Assembly (NCBI GenBank): GCA_964454355.1
Contig: CAYVTA010000002.1
Coordinates: 1-64,000, forward strand
Direction of reading: 5' to 3'
DNA from: UBA1081 sp964454355
GTDB taxonomy: Bacteria > Bacillota > Clostridia > Oscillospirales > Acutalibacteraceae
Length of the DNA: 64,000 nucleotides
Position numbers and translations under genes: made by a program. A model generated the notes under the pieces. It ran no database searches. It saw nothing but the letters and a program-made list of their open reading frames with translations, and was not told the DNA's origin. Positions 17,008 through 26,021 of this stretch are shown piece by piece (position 1 is the stretch's first letter; every line of letters starts with the position of its first letter).

Positions 17008-17774
17008 TCAACAGTTGTAAAGAAAGAAGAAATGAAAGAAGTTACAGAAGTCTTTTCAAGTCCCTTAAGTGTGAGCTGGTTGGAAGGAATCGTTGCAGAG
17101 ATCTCATTAATAACGATCTGCATTGTAAGTGTACCGTCAGAATTATAATTATCAACCTGAATAAGCTTATCTCCGATAGAATAAAGCTTGATTACAGCAT
17201 CATCATAAACGTATTCGTTGCAAAGACCTGCTTCACCGTTGATAGTAACAGCAGACTGCTTGAGGTTGTATATTTCCTCTTCACCAACATTATCTGCAAG
17301 TGACTGAAATTCAGAAACAGAGAAGCTGTCCTCAAGACCAAGTGCACTCAGAAGTGTGTCAGAAAGCTCTGTGTAAACATTTGCTGCAGGCTGGATAACA
17401 TATGTTGAACCGTCAAGAACAAGCATACCGAAACCTATTCCGCTTATGGAAGCTGTGAGCTGAACATTGGTACCGTCTGTTGCGATCTGAGTAGCCAATG
17501 CAGAACCTGAACTGTAAACTGTACCGTCAATGTAATATGATCCTCTGACGAAGATTTCAACTTCTTCAGGAACATATGTTTCAACAGTGGTTTCACCTTC
17601 TTCAATCTGGTTGTCACTCCTAACATCGCCTACGGAATCATCAGCGAGAAAAGCATCAAGACCGGAGTCTTCTTCCACTGATCCGGGAACATTTTCACTA
17701 TCGTCTTCACAACCGGTAAAGACAATTGCCATGCACATAATAAGTGCAAATATTACGCAAAATACTTTTTTCAT
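17004..17774 (-). CDS. Secreted lipoprotein of unknown function
   Basis: 256 residues. The lipoprotein signal is MKKVFCVIFALIMCMAIVF followed by TGCED, so the mature protein should carry a lipid on that Cys. An acidic linker comes next. The mature domain has beta-rich segments (GSYYIDGTVYSSGSALATQ, YDDAVIKLYSIGDKLIQV) reminiscent of LolA/LppX-type lipoproteins; that comparison is weak. A GTG at 17783 extends the frame, but AAAGGTG overlaps it and the ATG at 17774 is the start. The downstream SDR gene overlaps by four bases. A promoter lies at 17815-17843. Confidence 0.8.
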   Translation of the reverse strand: MKKVFCVIFALIMCMAIVFTGCEDDSENVPGSVEEDSGLDAFLADDSVGDVRSDNQIEEGETTVETYVPEEVEIFVRGSYYIDGTVYSSGSALATQIATDGTNVQLTASISGIGFGMLVLDGSTYVIQPAANVYTELSDTLLSALGLEDSFSVSEFQSLADNVGEEEIYNLKQSAVTINGEAGLCNEYVYDDAVIKLYSIGDKLIQVDNYNSDGTLTMQIVINEISATIPSNQLTLKGLEKTSVTSFISSFFTTVE

Positions 17775-17814
17775 TTTAATCACCTTTTGTTATAGTTTAT
17801 AATTTTACATTATC

Positions 17815-17843
17815 ATAATACTACATATTAGACAAAAAATCAA
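17815..17843 (-). promoter_or_regulatory. Promoter of lipoprotein-SDR operon
   Basis: Minus-strand TTGATT (17843-17838), 17-base spacer, TATTAT (17820-17815), about 40 bases before the lipoprotein start. Confidence 0.55.
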
Positions 17844-17875
17844 GAAAATAATTATTTATTACAAAATTGTATTAT

Positions 17876-20800
17876 TTATTTCTTAAAAGCAATTATACAG
17901 CTCATATCAAGCTCCTTAAACTTAGGCAGCTTATACTGTGGTTTAAGAGTGGCAATTGCAGGCACATCGCCGCCTACGCCGTACTGACCGCCGTCAATGT
18001 TTACCGTAAGAGAATCTCGGCGAAGCAAATAACAGGAATGATCTGCTTTGTGCAATTCTTCCATAGTGTAAGGATGAACGCTTGCCTCAAATGGTTTGCC
18101 TATAGCATCCACACGCAGTCCGTTTTCTCCACCCACCTCAAGCCATCTGACATCACAGCGGTTTGCATTTTCCTGAGGATAAAGGTAATCGTGAATAAAA
18201 TCTTCACAACTATCAAATTCATATACACCCAAATATGCACCGAATTTTCTGTCACAATAGTTTTCATGAGGTCCCTTGCCGTAATACTTTATACCATCAA
18301 TACCGTTTACAAGTTCAAATGTAATACCATATCTGGGCATATCGTAAGGTGTTATATTTCGACAAGTAAGATTTGCAATTATTTTACCGTCCGGAGTAAT
18401 AATATATTCAGTTTTTACACTGTCAAGACACATTACACGCCATTTTACACTGATTTTAATGCAATCATTATACTTTCTTGCAGTGACGGAAACAGCTCTC
18501 ATATTACGGGAAGCTTTTCTGAAAATATTAAGACCGAGAAAATCTTTAACAATTTCAACGGGAACCTGAGCCATACGTTCATTATCTGTATTTGCTCTGC
18601 CGAAATTCGGTCTGATACCGCTTTTAAGGTATTCTCTGTTGCCTGCAGTGTAAGAATACAATTCACCGTTCTTTTTTGATATTTTTACGGTAAAGCCTTC
18701 ACCGCTTACAACAAAATCATTACCGATCTCTTTAAGATTTACTTCTCCGTCAACAGGTCTTGCTGTTTTAAATTTATAACAACCGAGAACAAACTGCTCT
18801 CTTGCCATTGTATGACCTTTGGGAAGCTTCATCTTTGCCAACTTAAGGCTGAGGTAAACATCAAGCGTGGATTCCTCCTGTACATTAAGCTCAAAAGGAA
18901 CTTCGATTTTTGCTTCTTCCATAAACTTTGTATCAGGCAGGTCAATTTCAGTCTGTTCAACGATGCCGTTCTGATTTGAAAGCACCATTTTCAGCTTAAA
19001 ACTCTTCAGGGATGTAAACATAAATCTGTTAAGCACAGAAAGAATGTTACCGTTAAGTGAAAAATCTGCCTGCTGATAACACTTTACAACCTCATAATAA
19101 TGCGGATTGGGTGAACGGTCACCTCTAAAGACTCCATTGAATGCAAAGTTGCCGTCATTGGGCTTATCACCGAAGTCTCCGCCGTAATTCCATTTATCTT
19201 TACCGTCAGGAGTTTTTGTTCTGATTGCCTGGTCTGCAAAATCCCAAATGTAGCCGCCTGCAAGACGGTCATATTTTTTGAAATCATCCCAGTAATCGGA
19301 GAAATTACCCATACTGTTTCCCATTGCATGAGAATACTCACACTGAATAAAAGGCTTATCAATGTAATGTTCGGGCTTCAGACGATATCCCATCTGAAGA
19401 TTCCATAAGGCTCTTGAATGGGTATGCGGTTTATTTTCACCGATATCCTTCATTTCATTCTGAACCGTATACATCTCACTCATGATATCAGATACCTCGA
19501 GATATGCATCAGGTTCGTAGTGTATGGGACGGGTATCATCAATAGCGAGAGCAGTTGCCTTCATGTCAGCAAATGTCTGACCGTTACCGCTTTCATTACC
19601 CAAAGACCAGAAAAGGATACATGAATGGTTTTTGTATGAATTCACCATGTTTGACATTCTGTAACAGCACTGCTTACTCCACTTAGGATCACTGCCGGGA
19701 ATTTTTATAGCAAGACCGTGAGTCTCCAGATTATTTTCACTCATTACAAGAATACCGATCTCATCACAAAGCTCATAGAATCGACGTGAATTAGGATAGT
19801 GACAGGTTCTGACATTGGTAATGTTACTTCTCTTAAGCATTTCAAGATCAGCTATTGTAATCTCCTCAGGCACAGCATGACCGTAGTCAGGGTGGAAGTC
19901 ATGTCTGTTTACACCGCAAATTTTAAGAGGTACTCCATTAAGCAGAATAAACGGACCTCTCTTTGTTTCACGGTTGTATTTTTCAATTCTGATTTCACGG
20001 AAACCGTACTTGTGCTCTCTGACATCAACCTTCTTTTCATCTTCATAAAGCGTCACACGAACTGTATAAAGATTTGGGGCTTCATGACTCCAAAGCTTAA
20101 AGCCTGTAACCTTGTCAGAAAGGCAGAGCTTTTTCTCTCCGTTTTCTGACATATCTTCAACATCGGTATCAAGAGAGAGAATGGCCTTGCCTTTTGCATC
20201 AAGCACTTCAACTGTCAGTTTTCCGCCGGTGAGTGCTTCACCTCTTGTTTCGATTTCAGCATCAAGCTTAAAAAGAGCCTTTTTGTAATTATTTTCAAAT
20301 TCACTTCTCATAAAGAAGTCACGAATGTATTTTTTCGGTTTAAAAACCAAATTTACATCACGGAAAATACCGGCAAGACGCCACATATCCTGATCCTCAA
20401 GATAACTGCCGTCACAGAACTGACGCACGGTAACAGCCAATCTGTTTTTTCCCGGATGAACATAGTTTGTAATGTCATACTCAGTCTCATCAAAGGTATC
20501 CTGTGAATATCCGACAAATTCACCGTTAACAAAGACCTCACCGCAAGAATTTATACCTCCGAAATGAATAAACACATTATCATCGGTTTCTTTTAGTTCA
20601 AAATCTCTGACATAAAGTCCGCATGGATTTATAGAATCATCAATATGGGGAATATTAGTCATTGAAATGGGCTTGGGATATGTAATATTGGTATAAATAG
20701 GAGTGCCGTAACCTTTTATCTGCCACTCTGAAGGAACGGAAATGTCATCAAAATGGTCAAGGCAAAAATCATTATTCTGATAGCCCTTGGGAATTGCATC

Positions 20801-20953
20801 ACATGAAGGCATAAAACGGAATTTCCATATACCGTTTAATGATTCAACTTTTTTCTTACCGCTTTTCGGGTCAATAGGAAAACCGGCTGCCGAACGCTTT
20901 TCTGTGTTAAAGCTGAAAAAATCAATATCCTGCCATATAGGTAAACTTTTCAT
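17876..20953 (-). CDS. GH2 beta-galactosidase (LacZ type)
   Basis: 1025 residues, the usual length and domain order for long LacZ enzymes: N-terminal jelly roll (about 35-215, SLNGIWKFRFMPS, EDQDMWRLAGIFRDV), beta-sandwich, TIM barrel (330-640), and C-terminal beta-galactosidase small chain (about 745-1020). The acid/base is E454 in WSLGNESGNG and the nucleophile E539 in IQCEYSHAMGNS. It hydrolyses terminal beta-galactosides. There is no signal peptide, so it acts in the cytosol on imported sugars. The frame opens further upstream, but GGAGGATATGT fixes the ATG at 20953. Stand-alone gene with its own promoter. The window also holds a GH35 enzyme and galE. Confidence 0.95.
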   Translation of the reverse strand: MKSLPIWQDIDFFSFNTEKRSAAGFPIDPKSGKKKVESLNGIWKFRFMPSCDAIPKGYQNNDFCLDHFDDISVPSEWQIKGYGTPIYTNITYPKPISMTNIPHIDDSINPCGLYVRDFELKETDDNVFIHFGGINSCGEVFVNGEFVGYSQDTFDETEYDITNYVHPGKNRLAVTVRQFCDGSYLEDQDMWRLAGIFRDVNLVFKPKKYIRDFFMRSEFENNYKKALFKLDAEIETRGEALTGGKLTVEVLDAKGKAILSLDTDVEDMSENGEKKLCLSDKVTGFKLWSHEAPNLYTVRVTLYEDEKKVDVREHKYGFREIRIEKYNRETKRGPFILLNGVPLKICGVNRHDFHPDYGHAVPEEITIADLEMLKRSNITNVRTCHYPNSRRFYELCDEIGILVMSENNLETHGLAIKIPGSDPKWSKQCCYRMSNMVNSYKNHSCILFWSLGNESGNGQTFADMKATALAIDDTRPIHYEPDAYLEVSDIMSEMYTVQNEMKDIGENKPHTHSRALWNLQMGYRLKPEHYIDKPFIQCEYSHAMGNSMGNFSDYWDDFKKYDRLAGGYIWDFADQAIRTKTPDGKDKWNYGGDFGDKPNDGNFAFNGVFRGDRSPNPHYYEVVKCYQQADFSLNGNILSVLNRFMFTSLKSFKLKMVLSNQNGIVEQTEIDLPDTKFMEEAKIEVPFELNVQEESTLDVYLSLKLAKMKLPKGHTMAREQFVLGCYKFKTARPVDGEVNLKEIGNDFVVSGEGFTVKISKKNGELYSYTAGNREYLKSGIRPNFGRANTDNERMAQVPVEIVKDFLGLNIFRKASRNMRAVSVTARKYNDCIKISVKWRVMCLDSVKTEYIITPDGKIIANLTCRNITPYDMPRYGITFELVNGIDGIKYYGKGPHENYCDRKFGAYLGVYEFDSCEDFIHDYLYPQENANRCDVRWLEVGGENGLRVDAIGKPFEASVHPYTMEELHKADHSCYLLRRDSLTVNIDGGQYGVGGDVPAIATLKPQYKLPKFKELDMSCIIAFKK

Positions 20954-20993
20954 ACATATCCTCCATTTATTTGTTACAAATATATACACTTTG

Positions 20994-21023
20994 ATTATAT
21001 CAAAAAAACAATGAAAAAAGCAA
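20994..21023 (-). promoter_or_regulatory. Promoter of the GH2 beta-galactosidase gene
   Basis: Minus-strand TTGCTT (21023-21018), 18-base spacer, TATAAT (20999-20994), about 40 bases before the ATG. No operator repeat was recognised here. Confidence 0.6.
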
Positions 21024-21053
21024 TACAAAACAATAATTTATCTTTAATAAATT

Positions 21054-21785
21054 TTATTGAAGTGAATAATTACAATCAAAACCGTTCTTAAGCTCATTAA
21101 TAAGCTCAATGCTCGGTTCGGGCAGATGAGCAAAAGGAAATTCAATACCGATTTTATCATATTTCATCTGACATAATTTTTTAAAAGGCAAAAGCTCAAT
21201 TATATCAACACAGCAATGCTCTTTCACAATTTTATTAAGCTTTTTAATATTTTCGGCATTGTCATTTATTGTCGGAATAATTACCTGTCGCAATGTTACC
21301 GGGATATGCATTTTATCAAGAAAAGCAAGTGTTTCCATAGGTTTTTTTATACTGCAGCCAACATTTTCAATGTAAAGCTCTTCAGAAGTGTATTTTATGT
21401 CAAGCAGTACCCTATCAGTCAGCATATATAAAGCTTTTACTTCTTCATTTAGTATGCTTCCCGATGTATCCAGACAGGTATTTATACATCTCTCGTGACA
21501 AAGAGCAAAGACTTCACGGACAAAGTCTGCCTGCAAAAGAGGTTCACCCCCTGAAAAGGTAATTCCTCCCTCCTTGCCGAAATATTCACGATAACGCTCC
21601 GCTTTCTCAACGATTTGTTGTGCAGTATAAGTCTTACCATCTGTCATGCTCCACGTATCCGGATTGTGACAGCATTTACATCTGAGATTACAGCCCTGCA
21701 TAAAGACAACGAAACGGACTCCCGGTCCGTCAAGTGTACCGAGAGTCTGAATTGAATGTATACGTCCAATCACAGATGTATTCAT
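21054..21785 (-). CDS. pflA: Pyruvate formate-lyase activating enzyme (radical SAM)
   Basis: Uses a 4Fe-4S cluster and S-adenosylmethionine to install the glycyl radical on PflB. Seen: LDGPGVRFVVFMQGCNLRC with the CX3CX2C cluster motif (C32, C36, C39), the GGxP-type motif ITFSGGEPLLQ, and YLDTSGS-like CLDTSGS. 243 residues is normal. Its ATG overlaps the pflB stop by four bases, so the two are coupled and share the riboswitch-controlled transcript. Confidence 0.96.
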   Translation of the reverse strand: MNTSVIGRIHSIQTLGTLDGPGVRFVVFMQGCNLRCKCCHNPDTWSMTDGKTYTAQQIVEKAERYREYFGKEGGITFSGGEPLLQADFVREVFALCHERCINTCLDTSGSILNEEVKALYMLTDRVLLDIKYTSEELYIENVGCSIKKPMETLAFLDKMHIPVTLRQVIIPTINDNAENIKKLNKIVKEHCCVDIIELLPFKKLCQMKYDKIGIEFPFAHLPEPSIELINELKNGFDCNYSLQ

Positions 21786-24013
21786 ATGCTTTCGTGGAAT
21801 GTACGGCTGATAACTTCACGCTGCTGTTCTCGAGAAAGTTTGTTAAAGTTTACAGCATAACCGGAAACACGGATGGTCAGATTGGGATATGCATCCGGAT
21901 CTTCATAAGCCTTCATAAGTGTTTCCCTGTTCATAACATTTACATTTATATGATGTGCGTTCTTTGCAAAATAGCCGTCAAGAATTGAAACAAGATTATT
22001 AACACGCTCTTCATCATTTCTTCCGAGAGTATCGGGAGTGATTGAAAACGTATTGGAAATACCGTCACGGCAATCATCATAGCTGATTTTTGCCACAGAG
22101 TTAAGTGATGCCAATGCACCGTTTTCCTCTCTGTTATGCATTGGATTGGCACCCGGTGCAAAAGGTGCTGCTGCTTTTCTTCCGTCGGGAGTTGCACCTG
22201 TATTTTTGCCGTACATAACATTTGAAGTAATAGTCAAAACTGAAAGTGTGTGAATTGCGTTACGATATGTGGGAGTTTTACGAAGTTGAGTTATCATACG
22301 ATGAGTCATATCCTTAGCAATAAGGTCAACACGGTCGTCATCGTTGCCGAATTTAGGGAAATCACCTGTTGTATTAAATCCTGTTATATAACCAATCTCA
22401 TTTTTAACAGGTCTGACATCGGCATATTTTATTGCACTCAGAGAATCTGCAACAACAGATAGTCCTGCTATACCAAAAGCCATAAAACGCTCCACTTCAG
22501 AATCGTGAAGTGCCATCTGAGATTTTTCATAAGCGTATTTATCGTGCATATAATGAATGATGTTCATTGTATTAACATAAAGCTTGCAAAGCCAACTGAT
22601 ATAAATATCATATCTTTCCATAACTGAATCGAAGTCCAGTTTGTCTGCTTCCAACACCGGCATTTGAGGTCCGATGTGTATACCGCTGGTTGTGTCGTAA
22701 CCACCATTGATTGCAATAAGCAGAAGCTTTGCAAGATTGCAGCGTGCACCAAAGAACTGCATCTGCTTGCCGACCTTCATGGCTGAGACACAACAGGCAA
22801 TCGCATAATCATCACCGTATATCGGTCTCATAATATCGTCATTTTCATACTGAATTGAATCTGTTTCAACGGAAACCTTTGCACAGAATTTTTTAAAGTT
22901 TTCGGGAAGATAATTTGACCAAAGCACCGTAAGATTAGGTTCGGGAGAAGATCCCAAAGTGTAAAGAGTGTTAAGAATACGATAACTGCTCTTTGTAACA
23001 AGAGTTCTGCCATCTTCACATATGCCGCCCACAGCTTCAGTTATCCACATAGGATCGCCGCCGAAAAGCTCGTTATATTCAGGTGTACGAAGATGTCTTG
23101 CTATTCTCAATTTTATGACAAAATCGTCAATAAGCTCCTGAGCACCTTCTTCTGTAAGAGTGCCGTTTGCAAGGTCACGTTCAATATAAATATCAAAGAA
23201 AGTACTGACTCTTCCCAGTGACATTGCAGCACCGTTCTGCTCCTTTATAGCGGCAAGATATGCAAAATATGTCCACTGAATCGCTTCACGTGCATTTTCC
23301 GCAGGCTGGCTGATATCAAAACCATACATAGCAGCCATATCCTTCATATAGCCTAAAAAAACTATCTGACGAGCAAGCTCTTCATCAAGTCTTATTTGTT
23401 CAGTATCAAATGTGCCGTTGGAGAGCTTCTGTTTATCTTTTTTCTTTTCTTCAAGAAGGCGGTCAATACCATAAAGAGCAACTCTGCGGTAATCACCGAT
23501 TATTCTGCCTCTGCCGTATGCATCGGGAAGCCCGGTTATAACATGGCACTTACGAGCCTGACGCATTTCATCCGTATATGCACGGAAAACACCGTCATTA
23601 TGAGTTGTACGGTAACGAAATTCCTCTTCAATTTTTTCACTGAGCTTATAACCGTATGCTTCACATGCCTGACGTGCCATTCTTATACCGCCAAAGGGAT
23701 TAACCCCCCTTTTCAAAGGACGGTTAGTCTGCATACCAACGATAATTTCATTGTCTTTATCAATATATCCGGGAGAATAGCTTGTCAGAGAAGACACTGT
23801 AGCAGTATCAATTTCAAGCACACCGCCGAATCTGCGTTCAAGGACAAAAAGCTCATTGACCTGATTCATAAGGTTTTTTGTTCTATCTGTAGCACAGGCA
23901 AGAAAGCTGTCATCACCTGAATAGGGATTGAAATTTGTCTGAATAAAATCACGAACATTAATTTCAGCTTTCCATGTCTGTCCTTTAAATCCGTTCCAAT
24001 TTTTGTGTTCCAT
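21782..24013 (-). CDS. pflB: Pyruvate formate-lyase (formate C-acetyltransferase)
   Basis: Converts pyruvate and CoA to acetyl-CoA and formate under anaerobic conditions; formate feeds one-carbon metabolism. 743 residues. The adjacent active cysteines are C407-C408 in AIACCVSAMKVG. The glycyl-radical loop is near the C-terminus, RVSGYAVNF with G718. GAAAYGRGR-type and WTYFAYLAAIKEQNGAAMS segments are also typical. AAAGGAG precedes the ATG. The 5' leader carries a ZTP riboswitch and the promoter is a perfect consensus. Confidence 0.97.
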   Translation of the reverse strand: MEHKNWNGFKGQTWKAEINVRDFIQTNFNPYSGDDSFLACATDRTKNLMNQVNELFVLERRFGGVLEIDTATVSSLTSYSPGYIDKDNEIIVGMQTNRPLKRGVNPFGGIRMARQACEAYGYKLSEKIEEEFRYRTTHNDGVFRAYTDEMRQARKCHVITGLPDAYGRGRIIGDYRRVALYGIDRLLEEKKKDKQKLSNGTFDTEQIRLDEELARQIVFLGYMKDMAAMYGFDISQPAENAREAIQWTYFAYLAAIKEQNGAAMSLGRVSTFFDIYIERDLANGTLTEEGAQELIDDFVIKLRIARHLRTPEYNELFGGDPMWITEAVGGICEDGRTLVTKSSYRILNTLYTLGSSPEPNLTVLWSNYLPENFKKFCAKVSVETDSIQYENDDIMRPIYGDDYAIACCVSAMKVGKQMQFFGARCNLAKLLLIAINGGYDTTSGIHIGPQMPVLEADKLDFDSVMERYDIYISWLCKLYVNTMNIIHYMHDKYAYEKSQMALHDSEVERFMAFGIAGLSVVADSLSAIKYADVRPVKNEIGYITGFNTTGDFPKFGNDDDRVDLIAKDMTHRMITQLRKTPTYRNAIHTLSVLTITSNVMYGKNTGATPDGRKAAAPFAPGANPMHNREENGALASLNSVAKISYDDCRDGISNTFSITPDTLGRNDEERVNNLVSILDGYFAKNAHHINVNVMNRETLMKAYEDPDAYPNLTIRVSGYAVNFNKLSREQQREVISRTFHESI

Positions 24014-24033
24014 ATGTGTATTCTCCTTTGCAA

Positions 24034-24140
24034 CAAAAAAAGGGCAAGTCAGCTTGACTTAAACTGACTTGCCCAGACGGTCGGCATATATCTTTTACAT
24101 TCCCATGCAGTATTCTGCTTTATCCGTCAGTCATGTAAAA
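24034..24140 (-). ncRNA. ZTP riboswitch (pfl motif) with overlapping intrinsic terminator
   Basis: Read on the minus strand, the leader starts with a pairing arm TTTTACAT, then GACTGACGGA, a small GCAG-AATA-CTGC hairpin, TGGGAATG and the closing arm ATGTAAAA. The conserved 3' element GCCGACCGTCTGGGCA follows. These match the pfl/ZTP aptamer, which binds the folate-stress alarmone ZTP or ZMP. GGGCAAGTCAG, part of the 3' aptamer element, pairs with CTGACTTGCCC to form an 11-bp terminator followed by TTTTTTT (24034-24075). Ligand binding should therefore stop terminator formation and switch pflB-pflA on when 10-formyl-tetrahydrofolate is short. The aptamer call rests on conserved bases; the switch logic is inferred from the overlap and from the family. 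Confidence 0.93.
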
Positions 24141-24156
24141 GTCAAATAGTAATATT

Positions 24157-24185
24157 ATTATATATCATTGGAGTGATTTTGTCAA
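24157..24185 (-). promoter_or_regulatory. Promoter of pflB-pflA
   Basis: Minus-strand TTGACA (24185-24180), 17-base spacer, TATAAT (24162-24157). This is a perfect consensus that places the transcript start a few bases before the ZTP aptamer, so control is expected mainly at the riboswitch. Confidence 0.85.
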
Positions 24186-24241
24186 TTAATAAAGATAGAC
24201 AAATCAACGGCTATATAAAAGTATAATTTGTAAATATTAAA

Positions 24242-26020
24242 TCAAGTGTCAATATTGTCGAACTGACTGTTATAAAGCTCATAATAAAAGCCTTTTTCAT
24301 TAAGCAGCCGTTCATGGTTGCCCTGCTCTATAACCTTACCGTCACGCATGACAAGAATCACATCCGCATCCCTTATGGTTGAAAGTCTGTGTGCAACAAT
24401 AAAAGTTGTTCTGCCTTGCATAAGCTTCATAAAAGCTTTCTGAATGCGAATTTCAGTTCTTGTATCAATAGATGATGTAGCCTCATCAAGAATCAGCATA
24501 GGCGGCTGACAAAGCATCAATCTTGATATGCACAAAAGCTGTTTCTGCCCCTGTGAAAGACCTCCTCCATCTTCGCCGACATAGGTATCATATCCGTTGG
24601 GAAGCCTTTTAATAAAAGAGTGAGCATGAGCTGCTTTTGCTGCAGCAACTATCTCTTCATCAGAAGCATCCCTCTTGCCCATTGCAATATTTTCCTTGAT
24701 CGTGCCCTGACGGATCCATGTTTCCTGCAAAACCATGCCAAAACCGTGGCGAAGACTATTCCTTGTAATATCTCTGATATCATTATCATCAACCTTGACA
24801 CTGCCTGAATCAACATCATAAAAACGCATCAACAGATTGATGATTGTTGTTTTTCCGCATCCCGTAGGTCCGACGATAGCAACTCTTTGACCGGGCTTTA
24901 CGTCAAGATTCAGATTTTCAATAAGCTTCTTTTGCTTATCGTATGAAAAATACACATTATCCAGCGTTACATTACCTTCAACATTAGTGAGAACCGTTGC
25001 ATTTTCTTTGTCGGGTGTTCTTGGATTTTCATCAATAAGCTCAAAAATTCTTGCAGCACAGGCAAAAGCATTCTGAAGCTCTGTAATGACACCGGAAATT
25101 TCATTAAAAGGCTTTGTGTACTGATTTGCATAGCTGAGAAGACAGCTCAAGCTTCCCACTGTAAAAAGTGCTCCTGTATCAAAGCCCATGCCTATAACAG
25201 CAAAAGCACCCGTAAGAGCTACAAATGCGTAAACAACACTGTTAACAAAACGTGTGGAAGGATTTACAAGTGATGAAAAAAATGTGGCTTGCAATGAGCT
25301 TTTTTCAAGACGGGAATTAATCCGGGAAAATTTTTCAATATTTTCGTCTTCCCTGCCGAAAGCTTTTACAACCTTCTGATTTTCAATCATTTCATTAATA
25401 AATGCTGTCTGTTCACCTCTGATTTCCGATTGCCGTCTGAAATATCCGTAGGTCTTTTTTGAAATAAACCTTGCAACAAACAGTGAAAGAGGTGTCAATA
25501 CTACGACGACAAGAGCTATCTTCCAATTTATGGACAACATAAACGCAAGAGTTCCCAAAATAGTTACAACTCCGGTAAAAAGCTGTGTAAATCCCATAAG
25601 CAAGCCGTCTGCAAACTGATCCGCATCGGCAATTAAACGGCTGACCGTATCACCGTGAGGATGCGAGTCAATATATTCAAGAGGAAGTATGCCTATTTTC
25701 TTAAAAGCTTCTTCTCTGACATTCCTAACAATATGAAAGGTTATCTTATTATTGACTGTGTTCATCAACCACTGAACTGCGGCAACAAAAACGGCAATAA
25801 CAGCAATTTCCAAAAGAAGCACACCGATTGCTTGAAAATCAACATTTCCCGGTTCAACTATCAGATCAATCGCTTCACCGATAAGGATGGGAGCATAAAG
25901 TGTACCTGCAACGCTGACTGCAGCAAGTATAACCGATAGAAGAAGTAATAATTTATATCTTTTTATATGACGAAAAATCTGTTTAAATGTCCCCGAGGGT
26001 ACTTTTTGTAGCTTTGCCAT
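24242..26020 (-). CDS. ABC exporter half-transporter with catalytically intact ATPase
   Basis: 592 residues: six-helix exporter membrane domain (about 25-310) fused to an ATPase (about 350-580). Walker A GPTGCGKTT, Q-loop VLQETW, signature LSQGQKQ (G to Q at the second position), Walker B MLILDEATSSID with the catalytic Glu, and switch His in VAHRLS. The frame runs further upstream, but AGGAGGGTG points to the ATG at 26020, two bases after the partner gene's stop. The pair resembles heterodimeric multidrug or lipid exporters. No substrate clue is seen. Confidence 0.93.
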   Translation of the reverse strand: MAKLQKVPSGTFKQIFRHIKRYKLLLLLSVILAAVSVAGTLYAPILIGEAIDLIVEPGNVDFQAIGVLLLEIAVIAVFVAAVQWLMNTVNNKITFHIVRNVREEAFKKIGILPLEYIDSHPHGDTVSRLIADADQFADGLLMGFTQLFTGVVTILGTLAFMLSINWKIALVVVVLTPLSLFVARFISKKTYGYFRRQSEIRGEQTAFINEMIENQKVVKAFGREDENIEKFSRINSRLEKSSLQATFFSSLVNPSTRFVNSVVYAFVALTGAFAVIGMGFDTGALFTVGSLSCLLSYANQYTKPFNEISGVITELQNAFACAARIFELIDENPRTPDKENATVLTNVEGNVTLDNVYFSYDKQKKLIENLNLDVKPGQRVAIVGPTGCGKTTIINLLMRFYDVDSGSVKVDDNDIRDITRNSLRHGFGMVLQETWIRQGTIKENIAMGKRDASDEEIVAAAKAAHAHSFIKRLPNGYDTYVGEDGGGLSQGQKQLLCISRLMLCQPPMLILDEATSSIDTRTEIRIQKAFMKLMQGRTTFIVAHRLSTIRDADVILVMRDGKVIEQGNHERLLNEKGFYYELYNSQFDNIDT

Positions 26021-26021
26021 T

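Noticed and set aside
17867..18679. Long plus-strand frame of 270 codons
   Set aside because: It lies wholly antisense to the GH2 beta-galactosidase, whose C-terminal domain fits its family along this stretch; composition is Tyr/Cys/Phe-rich shadow sequence.
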